This document shows positions 29,129 through 36,776 of a stretch of 64,000 bases of DNA, in pieces (positions within the stretch are counted from its first letter, which is position 1; each line of letters starts with the position of its first letter). The DNA lies in the NCBI RefSeq assembly GCF_000350225.1, contig NW_005179300.1:15158-79157 (forward strand). Direction: 5' to 3'. The translations under genes and the position numbers were made by a program. The DNA comes from Chondrus crispus. Taxonomy: Eukaryota > Rhodophyta > Florideophyceae > Gigartinales > Gigartinaceae. The notes under the pieces were generated by a model, which was given only the letters and a program-made list of their open reading frames with translations, did no database searches and was not told where the DNA came from.

Positions 29129-29395
29129 TGTGAGATATTTTTAGGGAAATATTTGCATTTTACTGTAGAGGGAGATTTTATTCTGTGGTCCGAGATTTTA
29201 TTTGAATTTTAGAGAAGCGCACGCGGACGGCCCGGCGGAATCCGGGCCGGATGCGTGGACGCTTCTGGAAGGAATTTCGTAGAAATAAAAGAGAGAGGGT
29301 GACGGGCGCTGCGGGAAAGGGGGGACGACACTCGGCCAACCCTCACCACAAACGACACGCTCCCCAGAACCGCCTCCCCCATTTCACCGACAACA
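29129..29395 (+). repeat. 5' LTR of element 2
   Basis: 267 bases, TGTGAGATAT... to ...CACCGACAACA. The AT-rich first part (TATTTTTAGGG, ATTTTATT) may hold promoter signals. Five substitutions separate it from the 3' LTR. Confidence 0.95.
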
Positions 29396-29886
29396 TGGTA
29401 CTCTTGTGGAGGGCCGACGCAGACACAAGTGCGGGCCCTAACCCTGTTACCTACGATGGGTCGAACGGGTCAGATGTTTCCAAGTTTCTGTTCGTATACG
29501 AGAACATCATTATGCGCGGCAAGCCTGACGAGGAGAAGGCAGGAGCTATCCTATGCCACCTTGAGGGTGCCGCGTTCGACTATTACTATGAAACGTATAG
29601 TCATAATGGGAGTCTGACCGAGGCCGCCAGTAACTGGGACAGTGTGAAGAGCGCCCTGTCCGACCGTTTTACGGAGGCACCGAGGCCAGAAGAAAACATC
29701 CAGAAGGCTATGAGTTGCCGACTGGATGGTAAGAACTTGCTTACTTCGATGGATGAAATGGACAAGCTCTACAGAAGGGCTGGTTTCAACGACGAGGCAA
29801 AGTACGGCTTGCTTCGCAATGCCGTAATGGCACATTTGGATGTTGCTCAGTTCGCGATCTATCGTTCTCTGACGACGTACGAATAA
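29395..29886 (+). CDS. Element 2 gag, capsid-like part
   Basis: 163 residues from an ATG formed by the last base of the LTR and the first two bases of the primer-binding site; the frame is also open upstream in the LTR. The sequence reads like a Ty3-type capsid: YDGSNGSDVSKFLFVYENI, then CHLEGAAFDYYYE and WDSVKSALSDRF, matching the helices of retrotransposon gag domains. It ends at TAA 29884-29886, ahead of the zinc knuckles that normally close gag. Pol continues in the same frame after CTG ATG. Confidence 0.8.
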   Translation: MVLLWRADADTSAGPNPVTYDGSNGSDVSKFLFVYENIIMRGKPDEEKAGAILCHLEGAAFDYYYETYSHNGSLTEAASNWDSVKSALSDRFTEAPRPEENIQKAMSCRLDGKNLLTSMDEMDKLYRRAGFNDEAKYGLLRNAVMAHLDVAQFAIYRSLTTYE

Positions 29887-29889
29887 CTG

Positions 29890-32800
29890 ATGAAGACCGT
29901 GAAGGAATTTGCTGCAGGCCGTGACGCCTTCAAGGCGGCGAAAACTGCTGCGCAGTCCGTTGAACCTGTGACGCCCAAGCGCGTACTGGTGCGTTCTGAT
30001 GTGGATCCTCGACAGGAAAAGCTGGAGAACAAGGTTGACGCCATCACCAACCCGCTGGCGGAACTCTCACTGATGATGAAGAAACGACAGACGCCAGGGG
30101 ACAGTGATACGAGTTGGACATGTTCCTATTGCAAGGAACTAGGGCATTCAGCGACTCGTTGTCGTTCCAACCCACACCGTGATACTCGTTGCCCAACGTG
30201 TGGGAAGATTGGACACACGACGGAGACTTGCTGGTCCCGCTTTGCTAGAAAGAATGTGGCTCATGCACGTCCTCAAGGTAACGCTGGCGCAGGAAGCGCT
30301 TATGGCCCCAAAGCAGGCGGTTCTGCCAACGACGCCGGTGACACGGCCACCAGAGACTCGAAGCAAGTCACAGTCATAACTGAGACCACCAAGGGAGAAT
30401 TGGTGGCAGCTACGAAACGCAATGCCGAAGGAGAGGCCTTGCCGAAGCAGTCGAAGAACCGTGAAGAAGTTTCGATCCCGAGGCTGCTGAATCCCACTCC
30501 AGTAGCTCCTAGGGGAACTATCCCCTGGAATGAGCCGCTGAGAGTGCCGAGAGTGAAGCCTGCACGCCAGAAGAAGAAGAATGTTTCAAAGAAGGCGGCA
30601 CTCCAGGAGCACGTCGGCAAGTACAACGTCGTGTCAGAGCTGGCGAATGCGCCGTCTGGTCTAACATTTGGACAACTTGTCCGTGGAGACGCTGAAGGAG
30701 CAAGGAAGGAGATGAGGCGCCTTCTATCCAGGAGATTAGGGCGTTCTCGCGGGTTTGCGGGCCACACGGATGTCTTCCCGAGGCGTCTTCGGGTAGTTAC
30801 TGTTCAATTTTATGGAACTGATGCTCAAGCACTACTGGATTCGGGTGCGGTGCCGAACATCATGTCGCCGCACCTCATGAAGAGACTTTCTCTGACGCCA
30901 GAGAGTACGAAGAAACACATCACTGTGGCAGATGGGAAGAGCTCCCCTTGTGTTGGATCACTGCGCCAGGTCCCCGTCTCGTTTAGGGGACTGGTGAGCA
31001 TGATGGACTTCCTTGTCGTTACGGGAACACCATACGACGTCATCGTGGTGATGCCGACGTTAGAGGAGCTCCAAACGTGCATTGATTTGGGGCAACAGCA
31101 TGTCCAAGTGACTGTGGGTGCTGAGACGATTCGACTAAGTCTTGAGATGGATGAAGACCGTAAGAAGCCGGGATCCGCTACCGACAGTGAGGACTTCACG
31201 TCAGACTCGGGGGCCGTGCCGGCTGACTCGACTGACACGGATGAAGACTTCGTCCTTTCGATGCGTGACAGGGTGCCGTTTGAACCAGACCTTACCTGGG
31301 CGGGAGCAGTCACTGAGGACGAAGATCCTCATGCTGGACTTCCGGACCTAGCTGGGGAAGGCTCAGAGTATGAGCCGGCGGATGAGAAAGAGAAGAGAGA
31401 TGAGAAGGAGGAACTTCTCATGTCTAAGCTGAGCCATATCAGCAGAGAGAACGCCGACCGCATAATATGTTCTATCAAGAGTATGGGAATAGCTGCATGG
31501 TCTTTGGACGACCTCAGGCCGACAGATGTCCCTGTGTCACATTCTTTTGAGTTAAATGACGACAGACCCATTTCGCACGCCGTTCGGAGGCTCCCTCCGA
31601 GACACAACGCGGTAGTGCGCGAGGAGATCGAGAAGATGCAGAAGGCAGGGATCATTACCCCTTCTGTAGCTCCTTGGTCGTTTCCGGTCGTCATCGCAAC
31701 GAAGAAGGACGGGAAACCTCGCTTCTGTGTTGACTACCGCGCGCTTAACCGGGTGATGAAGGCCGACAAGTGGCCGTTGCCCAAAATGGAAGAGATATTC
31801 GACGACCTTGAAGGAAGCAAAGTGTTCACTACCCTGGACTTGTTCTCGGGTTATTGGCAAGTGCGGATGGCTTCATGGTGCAAAGAACAGACGACGTTTG
31901 TCTGTCGGTACGGGACCTTTCAATTTGAAGTGATGCCATTCGGGCTCATGAACGCTCCTTCAACATTTCAAAGGATGATGGATGGCGTATTCAGAGACCT
32001 GCCATTCGTCCGAGTATACCTTGATGACGTGGTTATCTTTTCAAAGTCCTTGGACGTCCATGTTGACCATTTAATTGAAGTGTTCGAGCTGATTGCTCGC
32101 AGTGGATTGAAGTTGAAGCTTGCGAAGTGTTCCTTCGCGCAATCACAGACCAGGCTATTGGGGCACGTCATCGGAAAGAAGGGGATTGAGGTGGATCCAG
32201 AGAAGACATCGATCATTTGGGACACCCCCGAGCCGCTCGCCAAGACGGAGTTACGAAGCTTCCTTGGGCTAGCGGGGTATTACCGCCGATTCATCCCTAA
32301 GTTCGCAGAAGTCTCTGCATCGTTGCATGCTGCTACTTCTACCAAAGTCGAATTTGAATTTACGGAAGAGATGCGGACCGCCTTCCAGGAGTTGAAGAAG
32401 AGGGTGACGTCTCCTCCGCTGTTGGCGCTCCCGAAGTTTGACGAACCCTTCGTGGTCGAGACAGATGCACCCAACGTGGCAGTGGGAGCAGTTCTGGCTC
32501 AGAAGAAGGAAGATAAGAAGGTTCACCCGATACAATACGCCAGCAGGACGATGACGGAGACTGAGAAGAAGTACTCCACCTGTGAGAGAGAAGCATTACC
32601 GGTGATCTTCGCGCTAAAGAAATTTCGGGTGTATTTGCTCTCAACGCAAAAGTTCAAGTTGATTACGGATCACCAAGCGCTTCAGTATGCGTTCAAAAAG
32701 AAGGACATCCACGGTAGACTTGCCCGTTGGATGGATTTCTTGGCGGAGTACGAATTCGAGATATTGTACCGCCCCGGCTCAAAGAATTGTGCCGCTGACT

Positions 32801-34122
32801 TTCTCTCGCGTCTACGAAAAGACGATGGCAGGCGCGAGGAGGATGAGGGGGACCTAGTATGTGCTGCCGCTTTTGCGAAAGGAGATATACTGGAAGACAT
32901 GGAACCTCATGTGCAGGACACGTACTGTTATCTCGAAGGAGAAGAGATGGTCGAGCAAGATGCTGCGCAGAGGCGCAGAATCAAGAAGAACTCCAGGCGG
33001 TTCCTCGCCTGGAACGGAAGGCTGTTTCGCAGGATGAAGAATGGGATCAGAACAATCCCTTCTCGGGGGACTCGACTGCAGATATTGCGGTCGCTGCATG
33101 ACGACATTGGCCACTGGGACGCTACAGCTACGAAGCAGTTCGTCCTTGACAGGTACTGGTGGCCGGGAGTTCATGGTGATATCTACGCCTACGTTCGTGG
33201 ATGTGAAGGCTGCCAAAAGGCTGCACCCATCCCGACGTACAAGAGCACGGCGGTGATACCAGTCTCTCAGCTCTTTGAGACATTCTCGATAGACTTTGCG
33301 GGACCCCTTCCCAAGACGAAGAACGGAAAACGTTACATCCTGATAGCGGTCGAACATCTGACTGGTTGGCCCCTGGCTTGGGCAACCGAGACCGCTACGT
33401 CTGCGGAAGTTGTCAAGTTCGTGAAGGAGGAAATCATCCATTCGTTTGGTCCACCTCGGACTATAGTCTCAGATAACGCAACATGTTTCAGCGCGACAGC
33501 GTTGAAGAACTTCATGGTACAACAGGGAATTTCATGGAAACCGGTCCTCGCCTATGCTCCTATGTCCAACGGAAAAGCGGAGCGTATGGTCGGGACCATC
33601 AAGCGTTCAATTCGGAAGACTCTGTTGGGACGGGGCGCCGCTAGCCACAAGTGGGAATCAGCGCTGAAGCAGATCCTGTACGGATACTGCCGACGCCGGC
33701 TGTCGGACGGGTTCTCCCCGTTTAAGCTGATGTATGGAGTAAAGCCGCCCGCGCAACCCCAGACCGAACTGAACCAAATCCGGTGGGGCGGCGTTGAGGC
33801 GCGCAACTTGGAACTGTTAGCGACGCTCGCGCTCCGATCGACGAGGGCGGCTAAACAGTTGGAAAAGAGGAGCAAGAGAATGACGGTTGTGTCGCCACGC
33901 CAGTTCGACGTACACGATCAAGTTCTGGTCGCCCGAGGAACAGCCCTAGGAGGGTTACAGAAGTGGCCCCTAGGGGAGTCGAAGTACTACGGCCCATGCC
34001 GGGTAGTACGAGCCAAGCACCTGCGGTACACACTCGTGTCGCCGGGATTGCGCTACAGTCGACGGGATATACATGCAAGACGTTTAATCCCTTTTATTCA
34101 GAAACCCGCACATCTTATTTAG
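29890..34122 (+). CDS. Element 2 pol polyprotein
   Basis: 1410 residues in the same frame as gag, starting at the ATG four bases after its UAA. Two CCHC zinc knuckles lie near residues 77-110 (CSYCKELGHSATRC, CPTCGKIGHTTETC). The aspartic protease motif LLDSGA is near 315. Reverse transcriptase shows FCVDYRALN near 611, TLDLFSGYWQV near 650 and catalytic YLDDVV near 710. RNase H shows ETDAPNVAVGAVL near 855. Integrase has an HHCC finger near 1070-1110 and catalytic D, D and E in SIDFAGPL, VSDNATCF and GKAERMVGTIK near 1133, 1193 and 1228. It ends without a chromodomain. All catalytic residues look intact, so only the gag/pol stop questions activity. Confidence 0.93.
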   Translation: MKTVKEFAAGRDAFKAAKTAAQSVEPVTPKRVLVRSDVDPRQEKLENKVDAITNPLAELSLMMKKRQTPGDSDTSWTCSYCKELGHSATRCRSNPHRDTRCPTCGKIGHTTETCWSRFARKNVAHARPQGNAGAGSAYGPKAGGSANDAGDTATRDSKQVTVITETTKGELVAATKRNAEGEALPKQSKNREEVSIPRLLNPTPVAPRGTIPWNEPLRVPRVKPARQKKKNVSKKAALQEHVGKYNVVSELANAPSGLTFGQLVRGDAEGARKEMRRLLSRRLGRSRGFAGHTDVFPRRLRVVTVQFYGTDAQALLDSGAVPNIMSPHLMKRLSLTPESTKKHITVADGKSSPCVGSLRQVPVSFRGLVSMMDFLVVTGTPYDVIVVMPTLEELQTCIDLGQQHVQVTVGAETIRLSLEMDEDRKKPGSATDSEDFTSDSGAVPADSTDTDEDFVLSMRDRVPFEPDLTWAGAVTEDEDPHAGLPDLAGEGSEYEPADEKEKRDEKEELLMSKLSHISRENADRIICSIKSMGIAAWSLDDLRPTDVPVSHSFELNDDRPISHAVRRLPPRHNAVVREEIEKMQKAGIITPSVAPWSFPVVIATKKDGKPRFCVDYRALNRVMKADKWPLPKMEEIFDDLEGSKVFTTLDLFSGYWQVRMASWCKEQTTFVCRYGTFQFEVMPFGLMNAPSTFQRMMDGVFRDLPFVRVYLDDVVIFSKSLDVHVDHLIEVFELIARSGLKLKLAKCSFAQSQTRLLGHVIGKKGIEVDPEKTSIIWDTPEPLAKTELRSFLGLAGYYRRFIPKFAEVSASLHAATSTKVEFEFTEEMRTAFQELKKRVTSPPLLALPKFDEPFVVETDAPNVAVGAVLAQKKEDKKVHPIQYASRTMTETEKKYSTCEREALPVIFALKKFRVYLLSTQKFKLITDHQALQYAFKKKDIHGRLARWMDFLAEYEFEILYRPGSKNCAADFLSRLRKDDGRREEDEGDLVCAAAFAKGDILEDMEPHVQDTYCYLEGEEMVEQDAAQRRRIKKNSRRFLAWNGRLFRRMKNGIRTIPSRGTRLQILRSLHDDIGHWDATATKQFVLDRYWWPGVHGDIYAYVRGCEGCQKAAPIPTYKSTAVIPVSQLFETFSIDFAGPLPKTKNGKRYILIAVEHLTGWPLAWATETATSAEVVKFVKEEIIHSFGPPRTIVSDNATCFSATALKNFMVQQGISWKPVLAYAPMSNGKAERMVGTIKRSIRKTLLGRGAASHKWESALKQILYGYCRRRLSDGFSPFKLMYGVKPPAQPQTELNQIRWGGVEARNLELLATLALRSTRAAKQLEKRSKRMTVVSPRQFDVHDQVLVARGTALGGLQKWPLGESKYYGPCRVVRAKHLRYTLVSPGLRYSRRDIHARRLIPFIQKPAHLI

Positions 34123-34199
34123 GTGTGATGCATTCTAATATTTCGCATGTACTAGATTGAAGGCGATTGAGATTGATTTCGTTTCTTATGCATGAACTA

Positions 34200-35669
34200 T
34201 CAGTGTTTGCTGCTTGAAGAACCCCTACGCACGGCAATTACCTTGCCATGGGAGGATTTGGGGCCACGATTTCCTCGGCGAACCTTTTTGGATTTCCTCT
34301 CCCGGCCGGGACTCTGATTGGCGTCTCTACGCTGCTGGGTTCTTCGGCGCAAGAGACGCACATCATCGAAGTACTGGAACTTTGTCGGATCGGCGGCGGG
34401 ACAGCACAAGCGAAGAGAAGTGTCCTTGAGCTGCATGGCGAAACGTTCTGCGCAATCGTAGATCAGCGCCGGTTCCGTCCGTGCGTCTATGCAGACGGCG
34501 TGTTGGAGATGGTTAACGTCGGTGATGCGAAGAACATAGACACCCGCTTGCTCCCGCGGCAGACGAAGTAACCAGCTAACAGCAGAGCTGCACCACAGAG
34601 GGAGTCTGGAGCTGGATCTCCCTTGGATGAAAGCCCCCGGCGGTGGGGCCACATGACCAAGAGAAACTGTTCCGTGGTGATCTGCTCGGATTACCCTCTG
34701 AATGTGCGTAAAGTGGTGCACGCTCGGGGAATAGTCCATCTGACGCTCGAACGCAGCGACTCGGGCCGCTTCCGCCACCCATAGGCGGTCAGCAGCACCG
34801 CGACCAACGACAAGGAGCATAGCGTTGCAGACCGCAGACCGGATGCACAAGACGGTATTGTCTTGGAACGCTACGGTCCGGGACGTGCAAAGGTACCGGG
34901 AAGCGAGTGGGGAGACGCGTGACAAAGCAAAGTTCACTCGCTTCCTCTTCCCTCTATTCTGGCTACACCAATTGTCGATAGCCAGAATAGCGTCCATACG
35001 CGTTGAGCACTCCTTACCGAAGGAAGAGTTGAAGCCCCGGCGGGCGGTGCCGTTCGCAGAGGGCACGCGATCGAAGGTCATCGTGTAGAGAAGTATCATG
35101 TACTTCTCTGGACTCCCCTCTCCGACGGCGTAGTGGCAACCCTTGACCTCGCCGTTACCGCCATCAGAGCACCAGACAAATTCGACGATCCACTCTGGGT
35201 CGTCGCAGCAGGTGTACTCCGTCCCGTCGCTGTGGCTCTCGGTGAGCCCCAGCCGGTAGCAGCGGTCGGAGGTGAACCATGCCTTGCGAGCGAGGCGGGC
35301 CGATACGAAGGCCAACACATGGGCCTCGAAGAGAAGCCGGGCCCCGGCGGCAGATACGGCCGCTACGACGGACGCCCAGTTGCCCACTTCCTTATATTTG
35401 ATTCGGAAAGAACCATTTCTTACTTGGTACCGAAGCGCGGAGACGTCGGAACGTCCCGCGTGCTCCCAAAGGTCAGGGAGATGTTCGGCATTACTTGGGT
35501 CTTCGAAGTCGATGAAAGGGCAATTCACGCCATGAGACGCCCTTTCGGTGACGTCCTGGCCGTTCTGTCGCCACACGCCCGCTGAACGGCGGGCGGCCCT
35601 AGTGGCGATAGCGCGGCGTGGTACCTTCCCGCCGGTGGAAGCCCTCGCCGTCTGCTTGGTTCGAGCCAT
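34200..35669 (-). CDS. Histone H3-tail mimic fused to a papain-like peptidase-like domain
   Basis: 489 residues, antisense between pol and the 3' LTR. The first ATG of the frame (35669, context CACTATGG) opens with MARTKQTAR, the exact start of histone H3, followed by ASTGGK and a diverged continuation to about residue 30: 22 of H3 residues 1-29 match. K4 and K14 remain; K9 is A, and K18, K23 and K27 are R. No H3 histone fold follows. The body is Cys-rich in the middle; AFQDNTVLCIRSAVCNAM (Cys near 275), NHLQHAVCID (His390) and ALIYDC (Asp405) are spaced like the Cys-His-Asp of papain-fold peptidases, an inference. The last 50 residues are very basic and likely a nuclear signal. I infer a nuclear protein that presents a free H3-like N-terminus. 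The frame is open upstream to 35702 but with no ATG there. Confidence 0.85.
   Translation of the reverse strand: MARTKQTARASTGGKVPRRAIATRAARRSAGVWRQNGQDVTERASHGVNCPFIDFEDPSNAEHLPDLWEHAGRSDVSALRYQVRNGSFRIKYKEVGNWASVVAAVSAAGARLLFEAHVLAFVSARLARKAWFTSDRCYRLGLTESHSDGTEYTCCDDPEWIVEFVWCSDGGNGEVKGCHYAVGEGSPEKYMILLYTMTFDRVPSANGTARRGFNSSFGKECSTRMDAILAIDNWCSQNRGKRKRVNFALSRVSPLASRYLCTSRTVAFQDNTVLCIRSAVCNAMLLVVGRGAADRLWVAEAARVAAFERQMDYSPSVHHFTHIQRVIRADHHGTVSLGHVAPPPGAFIQGRSSSRLPLWCSSAVSWLLRLPREQAGVYVLRITDVNHLQHAVCIDARTEPALIYDCAERFAMQLKDTSLRLCCPAADPTKFQYFDDVRLLRRRTQQRRDANQSPGRERKSKKVRRGNRGPKSSHGKVIAVRRGSSSSKH
35566..35669 (-). other. H3-tail-like coding segment
   Basis: Codons for MARTKQTAR (ATG GCT CGA ACC AAG CAG ACG GCG AGG) and for the following residues to about 34. 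Aligned to H3 after Met removal: identical at 1-8, 10-14, 16-17, 21-22, 24-26 and 28-29; changes are K9A, A15V, K18R, Q19A, L20I, K23R and K27R. Similarity stops near residue 30, where H3 would continue towards its histone fold. Confidence 0.93.
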
Positions 35670-36107
35670 AGTGCGCACAGGGAGTACCGCCTGAAGGACC
35701 ACAGAGCTCCCGTGCGCGGCTCGAGACGCTGTGCGTTTCCGAGAAGTCCCGAAACGGGGACGACTGGAAAAGGAGCCTCAGGCGACGCGCAGAGCACGCG
35801 GCCTGAGTCCCAGACGACGATTGACGTCAGCGACCACAGTCCCAGGCGACGCGGAGACCACGCGGCCCGAGGCTGACGCGAAGCAGACGTTGGGCAACCG
35901 GAATTCGGGCGACGCAGATGAAGCGCGGCTTGAAATTGACTGTTAGAAGTTCGACTGCGAGAGAGGCGCGAGGAGGCAGGGAGAGTGCAGTTCAGTGGCA
36001 AGGTGGAAAGACGGTGGCCGGGGGGGCCAGAGCGGTCACGCGAGGAAGCGGGGCCAGTATATTTACGTGCAGCGGCAGCCCCGTGGGCTGCCCTGAGGAG
36101 GGGGTCA
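35670..36107 (-). promoter_or_regulatory. Candidate promoter of the antisense H3-tail gene
   Basis: A GC-rich region with a perfect TGACGTCA (CRE-type bZIP palindrome) at 35822-35829, about 155 bases before the ATG. On either side are two near-identical copies of a segment containing CAGGCGACGCG and CACGCGGCC (about 35780-35806 and 35851-35877). On the minus strand, TAAATATA lies near 36058-36066. These suggest an internal promoter independent of the LTR; it is unproven. Confidence 0.4.
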
Positions 36108-36374
36108 TGTGAGATATTTTTAGGGAAATATTTGCATTTTACTGTAGAGGGAGATTTTATTCTGTAGTCCGAGATTTTATTTGAATTTTAGAGAAGCGCA
36201 CGCGGACGGCCCGGCGGAATCCGGGCCGGATGCGTGGACGCTTCTGGAAGGAATTTCGTAGAAATAAAAGAGAGAGGGTGACGGGCGCTGCGGGGAAGGG
36301 GGGACGACACTCGGCGAACCCTCACCACGAACGGCACGCTCCCCAGAACCGCCTCCCCCATTTCACCGACAACA
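36108..36374 (+). repeat. 3' LTR of element 2
   Basis: 267 bases, preceded by a purine-rich tract. It differs from the 5' LTR by single substitutions near 36166, 36293, 36316, 36330 and 36335. Confidence 0.95.
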
Positions 36375-36776
36375 AGCAGTGATGTAATATATAATAAGGG
36401 TATTGTTCCCTTGTGCAGTACAATACCCATGGTACTACTGTACTACAGTGTAAGGGTCTACGTGTGTACGTACACTCAGTGTAGTACAGTAGATGGATCC
36501 TCTGCCGGATCTATTTCAAATGAGCGGATTCCCTCTCGTACTGTAGGAAGCGGGTCATCACCCATGCTGCTATTCAACATTCGGTCAACCTTTGTATGTT
36601 ACTCACACCAGAAACTGGCCAACTTTCCTTCCGAACTCATCTTTTAACGGCATTGCGACAGACCCAAACACGTTCTCATGGATGGACAGTGCAATTCTGC
36701 AAACATATGGGACCATAGTCGCCAAAGATATTGGTCACAGTGACAGAGATTGCACTTTTACTAAAACAAGCGCAAT
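36375..36776. other. Spacer after element 2
   Basis: Contains several GTAC-centred short palindromes (CAGTAC, GTACTACTGTACTAC, GTGTACGTACAC) and a GGGTATTG/CAATACCC inverted pair around 36397-36427. No gene is supported. Confidence 0.45.

Larger units (their letters stand above)
29129..36374 (+). mobile_element. Ty3/gypsy LTR retrotransposon with an antisense H3-tail gene (element 2)
   Basis: The element is 7246 bases long with 267-base LTRs (TG...CA) that differ at about five positions, so it is older than element 1. Order: 5' LTR, primer-binding site starting TGG directly after it, gag, pol (zinc knuckles, protease, RT, RNase H, integrase without chromodomain), then a 2-kb extra region whose minus strand carries the H3-tail gene, a purine-rich tract (GAGGAGGGGG, 36096-36105) and the 3' LTR. 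I see no matching target-site duplication (ACACT before, AGCAG after). Apart from one stop between gag and pol, all frames are intact. Confidence 0.93.

Noticed and set aside
35670..35702. Longer N-terminus for the H3-tail gene starting at 35702
   Set aside because: The upstream codon is GTG, not ATG. The first true ATG at 35669 has a strong context and gives exactly the H3 N-terminus.
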